In this document: one piece after another, positions 43,795 through 51,840 of the stretch
Position numbering within the stretch: position 1 is the first letter of the stretch
Layout: each line of letters opens with the position of its first letter
NCBI GenBank assembly: GCA_019894715.1
Contig: JAGXOA010000192.1
Span: forward strand, 1 to 51,840
Direction: 5' to 3'
DNA: 51,840 nucleotides
Source: Promethearchaeota archaeon
Lineage (GTDB): Archaea > Asgardarchaeota > Lokiarchaeia > Sigyniarchaeales > SOKP01
Position numbers and translations under genes: made by a program
Notes under the pieces: model-generated
What the model saw: only the letters and a program-made list of their open reading frames with translations
What the model was told of the DNA's origin: nothing
The model's database searches: none

Positions 43795-44628
43795 TTAAAT
43801 GAAATTTGCATATATATCTCCTGAAGAAATGTTATATTTATTAGAACTCAATTGATTAAGAAATTCTTCAGTTTCAAGCCATTTTTCAAATATAAGGGAT
43901 TCTCCAGAATGTTGAATAATGTTAAATCTAACTTCTCCTATGTTAGAAAGCATATCACAACATTCTTTAACAACATCAGAAAATTCTTCTATATATTCAA
44001 AAGAAAGATATTGAATTGGATGAGATAATCCTTTTAATACATTTTTTTCATATCCTTCAACGTCTATTTTACAGAATTTTGGGACGCCATATTTTTGAAT
44101 CAGAGAATCTAAAGTAATAATTTCAATAGGTTGATGTTTTGTCCATTTACATCTATTTGCAAATCTAGATTCTGATACAAATCTAGATGATAAGGAAGAT
44201 AATTGTGTTTTATTATCACATAAAGCTATTTTTCCAAAATCATGTTTTTCTCCTAAAGCTTTTTGATAAATTTTAACATTTTCATTATTACCAAAATAAA
44301 TTTGAAGTTTTTCAACACATCTTTCTTGAGGTTCAACTGCTACTATTTTAGCACCTAATTTTAAAAATATTTGAACAAGTTCTCCTTCCCAAGCACCAAT
44401 ATCAAAACACAAATCACCTTTGTCTATAAATTGAGAGAAAAAATCAATAGTTTCTTGGGATAAAGTTGTAATTTTATTGAAAATAAACCTCTTTATTGGG
44501 ATGTAAATCTTAAATTTCTTTAAAATTTTAATTAATTTATTTGTCAATTCACGAATTTGATATACCATCGGAGACTTTCTTATTAACTCAAATATAAATC
44601 TCCGAATTTTACCTATTTGATTATACAA
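43795..44628 (-). CDS. FkbM-family methyltransferase
   Basis: A 277-residue methyltransferase. LCFDIGAWEGELVQIFLKLG is the SAM-binding loop and IVAVEPQERCVEKL the acidic second strand. PKFCKIDVEGYEKNVLKGL is the clear FkbM signature, with LSFEYIEEF after it. The N-terminal 60 residues are basic and amphipathic. It belongs to the group of methyltransferases scattered through the island, but its sequence is not a close duplicate of the other three FkbM proteins. It is 189 bases downstream of the GT4-like gene. Acceptor unknown. Confidence 0.82.
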   Translation of the reverse strand: MYNQIGKIRRFIFELIRKSPMVYQIRELTNKLIKILKKFKIYIPIKRFIFNKITTLSQETIDFFSQFIDKGDLCFDIGAWEGELVQIFLKLGAKIVAVEPQERCVEKLQIYFGNNENVKIYQKALGEKHDFGKIALCDNKTQLSSLSSRFVSESRFANRCKWTKHQPIEIITLDSLIQKYGVPKFCKIDVEGYEKNVLKGLSHPIQYLSFEYIEEFSDVVKECCDMLSNIGEVRFNIIQHSGESLIFEKWLETEEFLNQLSSNKYNISSGDIYANFI

Positions 44629-44817
44629 TTCAAAAACCTATTTAAAAATTCTCAGATTATCTGTTTAAGATTAAATATACATATGAAAAAGTTATATTTA
44701 ATTAAAGATTTTCTCTTATCCTAATTTGCGAAAATATCAATAGGACTTTTATGTTAATCAAAAAATAAAAACCAAAATTATTAAAAAATATTTTTATGAG
44801 GATTATATTCAGAAAAT

Positions 44818-45876
44818 TTAAATAATTGATTCTATATATGACATCAATCTATTCTTGGCAGCATTTAATGAATATTTTTTTTTTATTAATTCTATAGATT
44901 TCTTATTTGAGGTATATTCTCCATTTAAAATCATTCTCATTTTTTTTATTAGATCATCTACATTATTTGTTTCAAAATACAGTGGATAGTCACCTAATAT
45001 TTCTCTATGCACATATGTATTTGAAACAATTGAAGGTTTATTTAAAAAAGCGGCTTCAACAGGCGTCAATCCAAATCCCTCGAATTCAGAGGGATCAACA
45101 TAAAATCTTACTTGATTTAATATTTCCATTAAATCTCTATATTTCTCTACATAATAAGATGGGCAATCTAATTTTATATTTTTATCAACATAACGTCCTA
45201 TTACAGCTATCTTCAATCTTAAATTATTGGCTGCTTTCACTAAAATTTCTTGACGCTTATTTTTAGAGATCCGACTAATATTAATACAATCATATAAAAT
45301 GTCTTTTGATTTTGGGATATTTAATAAAACTTGTGAATTTACTGCAGGATACCATATCTTAGAATTAATTCCTAAAAACTTTTTTACACATTCTTCAGTA
45401 AAATTTGAAATTGATAGATTAAGACTGGATTTCTTCAAAAAATTTCGATAATTATTTTGATAAAAAATTTTATTTAAGTAGAAATTATCTGGAGTTTTAT
45501 TTATTAATCTTGATAATATTGATGTGAAATAGTTATTTCTTTTATTATTTTTTAATTTCTGAAGATAATGATTAAGAAATTGATATTTATTGGTATAGTG
45601 GTAATAATGTTGCTTGATTTGATAGGATATATGATTTAATTTAAATTCGTTTTCTAATCTCCAAGGTGGAATGTCTAAAATGATATTTATTAGTTTAATT
45701 CTTTTCCAATTTGTTCTTTTTACAAATTTATAAAAATTATACATATGAAAATGGCTTTCACAAATGACAATATCTAAGTTATTTGAGAATTTATTATGTA
45801 AAATATAATGACCATTTTCTTCTAATAAATCTATAACAGGTTTGACGAATGTATTTCCAAAGAATCCAATATTCAT
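44818..45876 (-). CDS. GT-B glycosyltransferase (family 4-like)
   Basis: A 352-residue GT-B protein. The N-terminal half is divergent. The C-terminal domain has YDCINISRISKNKRQEILVKA, then IAVIGRYVD, and the family's acidic motif in SEFEGFGLTPVEAAFLNKP. The latter shows the Glu-x7-Glu pattern, here E-GFGLTPV-E. It uses a nucleotide sugar to extend a glycan on the cytoplasmic side. Last gene of a four-gene minus-strand set after the amino-sugar cassette (17-base gap), so it may add that amino-uronic acid. Specificity is not known. Confidence 0.82.
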   Translation of the reverse strand: MNIGFFGNTFVKPVIDLLEENGHYILHNKFSNNLDIVICESHFHMYNFYKFVKRTNWKRIKLINIILDIPPWRLENEFKLNHISYQIKQHYYHYTNKYQFLNHYLQKLKNNKRNNYFTSILSRLINKTPDNFYLNKIFYQNNYRNFLKKSSLNLSISNFTEECVKKFLGINSKIWYPAVNSQVLLNIPKSKDILYDCINISRISKNKRQEILVKAANNLRLKIAVIGRYVDKNIKLDCPSYYVEKYRDLMEILNQVRFYVDPSEFEGFGLTPVEAAFLNKPSIVSNTYVHREILGDYPLYFETNNVDDLIKKMRMILNGEYTSNKKSIELIKKKYSLNAAKNRLMSYIESII

Positions 45877-45893
45877 TTTATTTCGTTATTTAA

Positions 45894-47012
45894 TTAATTT
45901 TTGAAATTATTGATTATTTTTGTGATATAATGTATCTCATTTTCATCTAAAAATGGATGTATTGGTAAGCTTATTAATTCATCAGCGAATCTAACTGTAT
46001 TTTTATTATTATTTTTATCCAAATATTTGAACGGTGTTGTTTTTTGAATTGGAATGGGATAATGGATTACTGTGGGTATTTTATTAGTGTTTAAATATTT
46101 TTCAAATATATCTCTGTTTTCTATTCTTAAAGCATAAATATGATACACAGGTTTATCCACATAGGATGCCGTTTTTGGTAAAACCAGATTCTCATTAGTT
46201 ATTAAAGAAGTATATTTCTCAGCCACTTTATTTCTTTTATTATTCCATTCTTCTAAAAATCTTAATTTTTCATCTAAAAAAATTGCTTGAATTGTATCTA
46301 ATCTGTTATTCCATCCTTTATAATCATAGTGATATTTTTTTGATGAACCAAAATTCCTCAGAGATTTTGCTTTATTATAAAGTTCAAAATTATTTGTTGT
46401 TATTATTCCAGCATCTCCGCAAGCACCCAAGTTTTTACCAGGATATAGGGAAAAAGCAGAAATATCCCCAAATGAGCCAACTTTCTTTCTATTAACTATT
46501 GCTCCATGGGATTGAGAGGAATCCTCTAAAACATAACAATTATATTTATCTGCAGTCTTAATGATCTGTTCTATATCACATGGATGACCGTAAAGATGTA
46601 CTGGAATAATTACACAAGATTTCCATTCATCTCGATGCTTCTTTAAATATTCTTCTAATAATAAAGGATCAATTTGATAATATTCATCACAATCAATCAA
46701 TACTAGCTCATGCTTGACATGGGATAGATATGTTATCGCTAATGCTGTAGCAATGTAAGTATTGGCAGGAATTATAACTCCGCAAGGGGAGTCCAAATCC
46801 AATGAAGCTAAAGAAATCTTTAATGCATCTGTGCCATTTGAAACACCAACAGCATATTTAGTTCCTATGTATTTCGCAAAATTATCTTCAAATTCTTTTA
46901 CTGCTTGACCTCCAATAAAATCAGATTTAATAAATAATTCATCTAATTTTATTTTTGCTTCTTCCTTTATAACATCCCATTGCTTTGATAAATCATTAAA
47001 TCTTATATTCAT
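45894..47012 (-). CDS. DegT/DnrJ/EryC1-family aminotransferase (WbpE-like)
   Basis: A 372-residue PLP enzyme. VGVSNGTDALKISL is the phosphate-binding segment and ANTYIATALAI follows. LEDSSQSHGA carries the pyridine-binding Asp and SLYPGKNLGACGDAG the Schiff-base Lys (K193). The C-terminal HYPIPIQKTTPF is usual for sugar 3-aminotransferases. It would aminate a 3-keto nucleotide sugar. With the oxidoreductase and hexapeptide acyltransferase genes immediately upstream, the set matches WbpB-WbpE-WbpD of UDP-2,3-diacetamido-2,3-dideoxyglucuronate synthesis. Alternative: a 3-amino-3,6-dideoxyhexose pathway (FdtB-like). Confidence 0.87.
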   Translation of the reverse strand: MNIRFNDLSKQWDVIKEEAKIKLDELFIKSDFIGGQAVKEFEDNFAKYIGTKYAVGVSNGTDALKISLASLDLDSPCGVIIPANTYIATALAITYLSHVKHELVLIDCDEYYQIDPLLLEEYLKKHRDEWKSCVIIPVHLYGHPCDIEQIIKTADKYNCYVLEDSSQSHGAIVNRKKVGSFGDISAFSLYPGKNLGACGDAGIITTNNFELYNKAKSLRNFGSSKKYHYDYKGWNNRLDTIQAIFLDEKLRFLEEWNNKRNKVAEKYTSLITNENLVLPKTASYVDKPVYHIYALRIENRDIFEKYLNTNKIPTVIHYPIPIQKTTPFKYLDKNNNKNTVRFADELISLPIHPFLDENEIHYITKIINNFKN

Positions 47013-47019
47013 TTTTTTA

Positions 47020-47913
47020 TCACAAATTTAATATTTTTATAGTCTCTAAAGTTATTTTTTGTTGCTCTTTCATTTCTTTTTCTGAAAATGAGAAAAATGA
47101 ATTTATAGATGATACTAAAGATTCTTGATATGATGAACATGGATAGTTAATATTTCCAGAATATATTGGAAATGTTATTTTAGACGCTTCCTCATATTCT
47201 AATACTCTTTTGAAATCATCCCACGTAAGTAAAAAGTTCTCAAATTCAAAAACACATTCTCTTACTTTTTTTGGATAATACCAACTTACATTTAAACACG
47301 CTGTAAAGGATTCAAATTCTAATAATCCTAAAGTGCTATCATCCATTTTTGAATTTTTATTTCTCTTGTAATCTTTCCAACTCACTTTTTTAGGAAACTC
47401 AGAAAATAAATATTGAATGATAGAGACATCATGAGATGCTAAATCCCATCTAGCATTTACATCAAATCTTTCTGGTCCTAAATTTAGACGATTCATAAAA
47501 ATACTTTTAATTTCTCCTAATTTACCGGAATTATAATCATTTTTCACTTGTCTTATATGTGAATTAAAAGTAAAAATCCAATCGGTAAATATTATTGTAT
47601 TATTTTTTGATGCAAGCTCATATAATTTTTCAGATTCTTCTAAAATTAAAGTTAGAGGTTTTTCACAGAAAACTTTTACCCCTTTACTTAAAAAGTAATT
47701 GCAAATTTCAAAATGAGTTGTAGATGGGGTTGTAATAAATACATATTCACATTCTATATCTTTATAATTATTGAAATAAGTATATTTTTGATTTATTGAT
47801 TTATTTTTTATTAAAGTATCACAAATAACAATATCTTCTTCTCCTAATTTTTCTAAATTCCTCAATATAATATTGCCCCAATACCCTAAACCTATAATTC
47901 CAATCTTATTCAT
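47020..47913 (-). CDS. Gfo/Idh/MocA-family sugar oxidoreductase (WbpB-like)
   Basis: A 297-residue NAD(P)-dependent dehydrogenase. IGIIGLGYWGNIILRNL is the dinucleotide-binding loop. VFITTPSTTHFEI and KVFCEKPLTL follow, the latter with the catalytic Lys of the EKP motif. RWDLASHDVSII gives the downstream Asp and His typical of the family. It would oxidise C3 of a UDP-GlcNAcA-type substrate before amination. It overlaps the acyltransferase gene upstream by four bases (ATGA) and ends seven bases before the aminotransferase gene. Confidence 0.84.
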   Translation of the reverse strand: MNKIGIIGLGYWGNIILRNLEKLGEEDIVICDTLIKNKSINQKYTYFNNYKDIECEYVFITTPSTTHFEICNYFLSKGVKVFCEKPLTLILEESEKLYELASKNNTIIFTDWIFTFNSHIRQVKNDYNSGKLGEIKSIFMNRLNLGPERFDVNARWDLASHDVSIIQYLFSEFPKKVSWKDYKRNKNSKMDDSTLGLLEFESFTACLNVSWYYPKKVRECVFEFENFLLTWDDFKRVLEYEEASKITFPIYSGNINYPCSSYQESLVSSINSFFSFSEKEMKEQQKITLETIKILNL

Positions 47914-48353
47914 TTATTTTCACTTATTTTTCTTATTATTTTTGCAGGATTCCCAGCTACAATACTATTTGAAAGTACATCTTTTGTAACCACAGAACCA
48001 GCACCTACTATTGAATTATCTCCTATGTTGATAGGTAACAAAGTTACATTAGAACCTATTCTTATATTATCTCCAAGATTGGTCTTTCTTTTAATCCAAT
48101 TTTTTATATCTGTGGAATCAAATAAATCATTTGTAAAAATAGTCCCATGACCAATGAAACAATTCTTTCCAATCATAACTCCCTCACAAATAAAAGAATG
48201 GCTTTGAATTCTTGTTAAATCTCCAATAACAACATTTTTCTGAATTTCAACAAAAGGACCGATAAAACAATCATTTCCTATTTCACAATCATATAAATTA
48301 ACCGGACCTATTATTTTAGTATTTAATCCAATTTTACAATTCTTGATAGGCAA
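47910..48353 (-). CDS. left-handed beta-helix N-acetyltransferase (WbpD/WlbB-like)
   Basis: A 147-residue hexapeptide-repeat protein. Repeats of the (I/V/L)Gxxxx type run through the sequence: KIGLNTKIIG, VVIGDLTRI, MIGKNCFIGHG and NIRIGSNVTLLP. The end segment reads VGAGSVVTKDV, AGNPAKIIRK. The loop carrying FTND is where WbpD-type enzymes bind substrate. It probably acetylates the amino group made by the aminotransferase. First gene of its operon, with a T-rich 150-base gap upstream that includes a 16-base T-run (48472-48487). Confidence 0.86.
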   Translation of the reverse strand: MPIKNCKIGLNTKIIGPVNLYDCEIGNDCFIGPFVEIQKNVVIGDLTRIQSHSFICEGVMIGKNCFIGHGTIFTNDLFDSTDIKNWIKRKTNLGDNIRIGSNVTLLPINIGDNSIVGAGSVVTKDVLSNSIVAGNPAKIIRKISENK

Positions 48354-48507
48354 TTGATTTACCTCTATCTTCTCTTAATATATAATTTTTAATACTGATT
48401 AAATCTAGTCTATATGATTGAGAATAGTAATTTATTTTAATTAATTAGAGATATATAAAAAATATTATCTATTTTTTTTTTTTTTTTAAGGAAAAGAAGA
48501 AAAATAT

Positions 48508-49518
48508 CTATTTTTGTGCGATTTCAATTATTTTTTTAGCAGTATGATCCCATGTATAATTATTTCTTACAAAATTATATCCCTTTTCAGCAATTTTTTT
48601 TCTTTTCTCTTCATTAATCAGATAAAAATTAATTAATTTTAGAGATTCTTCTGGAGAATTAAACCAATCCAAATGAATCGCTTTTTTAAAGACTCTTTTT
48701 AAATCAGAACAATATTTGCTTAATAGTAGTGAAGATGTGCCCATTGCTTGGAATACTCTATCAGAAAACCCTGTATCAACTCTTGGAAAATTTAATATGA
48801 TCTTAGACGTCCTATATGTTGATACTAGATCCTTTAGATAAATAGGATCATTTTCCCAACCAAAACCAAAACATTTAATATTAACATTATTTTCTCTTAA
48901 GAAATTTATATAATTTTCTCTTATTTTAGATTTAGAACCAACAAATATAACATCAAATATTTTTTCTTCCTCTTGATTTCCTGGATTAAAGAGAGTAGGA
49001 TCATATCCTTCAAGAATATAGTAAGAATTAGCACCAAATTTTAAAAATAATTTATTCATAGCAGAAGTAGAAGCACTACTCCAAGTACATCTTTTAGCAT
49101 ATTGGTATGCTCTTATATTATATGCTGTATCTATTGGATCCATAAAAAAATACCATGTTTTTGATATTTTATTTATATGGTTTATTAATTTATAATTAAT
49201 CGTGTCTATTTTTGCGAATAAAACTAAATCATATCTTTTTTTCTCTATTTTATTGAATAATAGGTAATTAATTCTCTTATTTCCAAAAAAGAAAAATTTT
49301 AAATCTCTTAATTTTGAAGGAAAATAATGATAATTGCTTATTTTAGTCAAGACATGATAAATTAATCTATTAGGATAATTTCTTTTTTTTTTTAATTTCC
49401 ATTCATTATTCCTATAATTGTAATGATCAACTGAATGGTTATTATTTTTAAGTGCTTTCTCCAAAAAAATATTTGATGACCATAGATTTTGAAAAACTCC
49501 AACAAATAATATCTTCAT
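48508..49518 (-). CDS. CgeB-like GT-B glycosyltransferase
   Basis: A 336-residue protein. ILFVGVFQNLWSSNIFLEKAL begins the N-terminal Rossmann half. The C-terminal half begins with FDVIFVGSKSKIRENYINFL, includes SKIILNFPRVDTGFSDRVFQAM and ends with a Glyco_trans_1_2 tail (YNFVRNNYTWDHTAKKI). The pattern is that of CgeB/DUF3880-type glycosyltransferases that decorate spore coats and surface glycans. It stands 154 bases upstream of the amino-sugar operon on the same strand. Sugar unknown. Confidence 0.78.
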   Translation of the reverse strand: MKILFVGVFQNLWSSNIFLEKALKNNNHSVDHYNYRNNEWKLKKKRNYPNRLIYHVLTKISNYHYFPSKLRDLKFFFFGNKRINYLLFNKIEKKRYDLVLFAKIDTINYKLINHINKISKTWYFFMDPIDTAYNIRAYQYAKRCTWSSASTSAMNKLFLKFGANSYYILEGYDPTLFNPGNQEEEKIFDVIFVGSKSKIRENYINFLRENNVNIKCFGFGWENDPIYLKDLVSTYRTSKIILNFPRVDTGFSDRVFQAMGTSSLLLSKYCSDLKRVFKKAIHLDWFNSPEESLKLINFYLINEEKRKKIAEKGYNFVRNNYTWDHTAKKIIEIAQK

Positions 49519-49864
49519 GATTTTAATATTATAACGTAATATCTTACTTTTTAATTCTTTTAAAAATTGAAAATCTTGATTTCCTTAATAGGAATTTAAT
49601 ATAAGTTAATAGATTTATAATCCCTAACTTATACATTACATTAATAAATTTGATTATTATTTGATGATTAAATTTATTTTTTATAAAAATATGGACATTT
49701 ATAGGAGGAGTAAATCGCCTAATATTTATTAGATTTTCAATCTATTATAAATTAATTATAAGTATCATTAAATATTACACATCTCAATATATTAGATTTA
49801 AGGAATGATACATTCTTACAAAAAAAAAATTAATTTAAAAATAGAATAATAATTTCCTAATAAA
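49519..49864. other. 346-base divergent intergenic region
   Basis: AT-rich DNA between a minus-strand glycosyltransferase gene and the plus-strand ABC transporter genes; it must contain both promoters. Candidate TATA-like stretches are too many to choose between. AGGAGG at about 49703-49708 looks like a strong Shine-Dalgarno sequence but no start codon or frame follows. No RNA gene was recognised. Confidence 0.4.
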
Positions 49865-50707
49865 ATGTTAGCCTCAATAACTCAAAAGAAGTTTTTCAAA
49901 AATATCCGGAGAATTTTATCAAAATCATATGCTATCTCAGAAAAGAATATCAGAATGCAATTAAGATTCAAATATACATTAATTGTAGGATATATCACAC
50001 CTTTAATATCAATAATAATGCCATTTTTCATTTTTGGCAAATTATTTGAAAATAATCCAAATTATGGGCCTTGGAATGAGAAAAATTTCATTGTATTTCT
50101 TTTTATAAGTTATAACCTTTTATTAATGCGAATTATACTAACAGGAATTCCTCAAAGGTTAAATGAAGAAAAATTCTGGAAAACACTACCTGCCTTGATT
50201 GTCGCACCATTTAATAGATTTTATTTATTAATTGGATATTTTATATCTGAATTTTTTGTTGTATGTATACCATTTTTTATTATATTCATTACGTTATTAT
50301 TCGTTTGGCCTATTTCTTTTGGAACTGCTGTTGTAATATTATTAATTTATATTTCAGTAGCATTTATTTTCAGTGGAATTGGATTGATAATTGGCGTTTT
50401 TGCTATTTCTAACGAGAATGTTTGGGGATTTCTAAGATTTGGAATATCTGTCATTTTAATAATGAGTTGTATAACGTATCCATATGAGATATTCCCTGAG
50501 AGTGTTCAATCTTGGATAAAATACAATCCAATATATTATATTATAGATATTTTAAGATTATTGTGGATAGAAGATAGTATAATTTATACAGTTACTACTC
50601 ATCTTCCTCATTTTGCAGTTTGGTTAACGGGATTAATTGTTTTTCCTTTAATTGGAGTATATTTTTTTAATTATGTGTTTAAAAAATTAGGAATCTCAGG
50701 ATATTAG
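49865..50707 (+). CDS. ABC-2-type transporter permease
   Basis: A 280-residue membrane protein with six predicted helices after a cytoplasmic N-terminal amphipathic segment (about 1-35). The helices cover about 38-58, 75-95, 117-145, 150-178, 195-210 and 252-272. The segment YEIFPESVQSWIKYNPIYYIIDILR is the ABC-2 signature found in polysaccharide and drug exporters. The gene starts with ATG at 49865 and ends five bases before the ATPase gene. In a glycan island, export of lipid-linked glycan is plausible, but the family also exports other molecules. Confidence 0.87.
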   Translation: MLASITQKKFFKNIRRILSKSYAISEKNIRMQLRFKYTLIVGYITPLISIIMPFFIFGKLFENNPNYGPWNEKNFIVFLFISYNLLLMRIILTGIPQRLNEEKFWKTLPALIVAPFNRFYLLIGYFISEFFVVCIPFFIIFITLLFVWPISFGTAVVILLIYISVAFIFSGIGLIIGVFAISNENVWGFLRFGISVILIMSCITYPYEIFPESVQSWIKYNPIYYIIDILRLLWIEDSIIYTVTTHLPHFAVWLTGLIVFPLIGVYFFNYVFKKLGISGY

Positions 50708-50712
50708 TTATT

Positions 50713-51636
50713 ATGTCAAAAGAAAATAATATTATTGAAACTTTTAATCTTTCAAAAAAGTATCATCTAAAAAAAAGAAAAAGATCTATATTAGCCTTAG
50801 ATGATGTCAATATAAAAATCAAAGAAAATGAAAAATTTGGATTATTAGGACCAAATGGTGCAGGTAAAACTACATTAGTTTCAATCTTAACTACATTAAT
50901 GCAACCAACAACTGGTTATGCGATAATTGATGGCTACAATGTTATTAAGAACCCTGTTGCTGTTAGAAATAAGATTGTTTTGATGCTTGGCAATGAAATG
51001 ATATATTATAGAATTACTGGTTATGATAATTTGAAATTTTTTTGCAAAGTATATCAAGTCTCTAATTATAAAGAAAAAATATATGATATTGCAAAAGAAT
51101 TTCAAATGGATAAATGGTTAAATGAATATGTGGAAAACTATTCTATGGGAATGAAAGTTAAGCTTTCGCTATGTAGAACACTTTTATTAAATCCAAAAAT
51201 CTTCTTTTTAGATGAACCTACATTTGGTTTGGATGTTAAAACAGTAAATTTTATTATAGAAAAATTAAAGAAATTGAATAAAACTATCTTCCTAACAAGT
51301 CATAATATGAATGTGATAGAAAAATTATGTGATAGGATCGCTTTCATCAAAGAAGGAAAAATACAAGCAATTGGAGATAAAGAATATTTGAAAGAGATAA
51401 TGAAACAAAAAATTGTATTAAAAATTGAATTACTTGATAATAGAAATGAATTGAAATCCGAACTAAATGGTAAACAATTTATAACAAATATATGTGATTA
51501 TAAAAATGGACTAATTATTGAATTGAAAGAAAGAAAGAATTATTCAAATTTATTATCCATCTTAAAGAATTATAATATACAAAGTATAAAAGAATCAGAA
51601 TTAAGCATAGAAGATCTTTTTTTAACAATAATTTAA
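50713..51636 (+). CDS. ABC transporter ATP-binding protein
   Basis: A 307-residue ATPase. Walker A GPNGAGKTT (46-54) and the ABC signature YSMGMKVKLSLCRTLL are clear. The latter is a variant of the LSGGQ loop common in ABC-2 exporters. Walker B FFLDEPTFGLD and the switch His in TSHNM follow. The C-terminal 70 residues form a small alpha/beta domain ending SIEDLFLTII, as in drug/lipid-type ABC-2 ATPases. The carbohydrate-binding domain of Wzt proteins is missing. It pairs with the permease gene just upstream. Confidence 0.92.
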   Translation: MSKENNIIETFNLSKKYHLKKRKRSILALDDVNIKIKENEKFGLLGPNGAGKTTLVSILTTLMQPTTGYAIIDGYNVIKNPVAVRNKIVLMLGNEMIYYRITGYDNLKFFCKVYQVSNYKEKIYDIAKEFQMDKWLNEYVENYSMGMKVKLSLCRTLLLNPKIFFLDEPTFGLDVKTVNFIIEKLKKLNKTIFLTSHNMNVIEKLCDRIAFIKEGKIQAIGDKEYLKEIMKQKIVLKIELLDNRNELKSELNGKQFITNICDYKNGLIIELKERKNYSNLLSILKNYNIQSIKESELSIEDLFLTII

Positions 51637-51687
51637 TATTTTTTTCTGTATTAATTAAAATTGATTAAAACATAATTTACTAAAAAT

Positions 51688-51840
51688 ATGAAGATTCTAT
51701 TACTTACATTTGGTTTTTTTCCTGAAAAAGGAGGAATTCCCCATACAATTAATTCCATGTGTAAATATTTTAAATATAAAGAACATACATTAATCATTTT
51801 AAATCCAAATTATAAAGGAGAAAATATTCATAAATTACTG
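51688..51840 (+). CDS. glycosyltransferase family 4 N-terminus (partial, runs off the window)
   Basis: The frame opens with ATG at 51688 and is uninterrupted for 51 codons to the window end. MKILLLTFGFFPEKGGIPHT is the start of a GT-B family 4 enzyme, with the Gly-Gly nucleotide-sugar loop after the first strand. It follows the ABC ATPase by 51 bases on the same strand, continuing the glycan island. Only the start is visible. Confidence 0.75.
   Translation, partial: MKILLLTFGFFPEKGGIPHTINSMCKYFKYKEHTLIILNPNYKGENIHKLL

Noticed and set aside
44907-45266. 119-codon plus-strand frame opposite the GT4-like gene
   Set aside because: Contained entirely in the coding region of the glycosyltransferase, with no homology visible; a shadow.
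48472-48487. 16-base T-run as a terminator
   Set aside because: It lies between two minus-strand genes, where it is an A-run in the transcript, so it cannot end that transcription. No plus-strand gene ends there.
49700-49712. AGGAGG motif suggesting a ribosome binding site
   Set aside because: No start codon follows at a sensible distance and no reading frame continues from it.

Overview
The window is very AT-rich and reads as a chromosomal segment of an archaeon, most plausibly an Asgard (Lokiarchaeia-like) archaeon. This assignment is inference. It rests on an archaeal-type isoleucyl-tRNA synthetase, an Lrp-type regulator, a UPF0280 protein, archaeal dolichol-phosphate-type glycosylation genes and, above all, eukaryote-like genes. 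Those are a longin/Arf-like GTPase fusion beside a roadblock-like protein, and a protein with four tandem E2/RWD-like domains ending in a RING-type zinc finger.

Left end (1-7100): a structured-RNA-like segment that looks like the 3' end of a 23S rRNA, then an Lrp-homocitrate/isopropylmalate synthase-PHP phosphoesterase set, the roadblock-GTPase pair, a UPF0280 protein and a polyprenyl-phosphate sugar synthase. The first long non-coding stretch (7101-7737) has a stem-loop with a T-run for minus-strand transcripts and a decayed IS200/IS605-type hairpin.

7738-13640: a GT-C-like multi-pass membrane protein with two sugar epimerases in one minus-strand operon, then an 840-base non-coding stretch. 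That stretch carries a transposase-less IS200/IS605-like element of about 290 bases with both end hairpins and an omega-RNA-like right end. A family 2 glycosyltransferase follows. 13896-20362: a Wzx-type flippase, the RWD-RING protein and ileS.

20372-51840 is a large glycan island. Its core is a nine-gene plus-strand operon (21579-28940) that joins sedoheptulose-7-phosphate supply (ribulose-phosphate epimerase, transaldolase, split transketolase) to GDP-manno-heptose assembly (gmhA, hddA, gmhB). One further member is a PfkB/HldE-like protein that has lost its catalytic motif. Minus-strand operons then encode PAPS synthesis (sat, cysC and a ribbon-helix-helix protein), GMD/RMD-like dehydratase/reductase functions and many sugar methyltransferases (eight in about 17 kb, four of FkbM type). 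Others encode a CDP-glucose-derived branched deoxysugar cassette (rfbF, rfbG, 3,5-epimerase, C-methyltransferase) and a WbpD/WbpB/WbpE-like amino-uronic acid cassette, alongside several glycosyltransferases. The right end has an ABC-2 exporter pair and the start of another glycosyltransferase.

Together the island looks like a complete local supply line for a heavily methylated, possibly sulfated surface glycan containing heptose, branched deoxysugar and amino-uronic acid. It has both flippase and ABC export routes and a GT-C enzyme that could transfer sugars at the membrane. No CRISPR array, tRNA gene or intact transposase was recognised.
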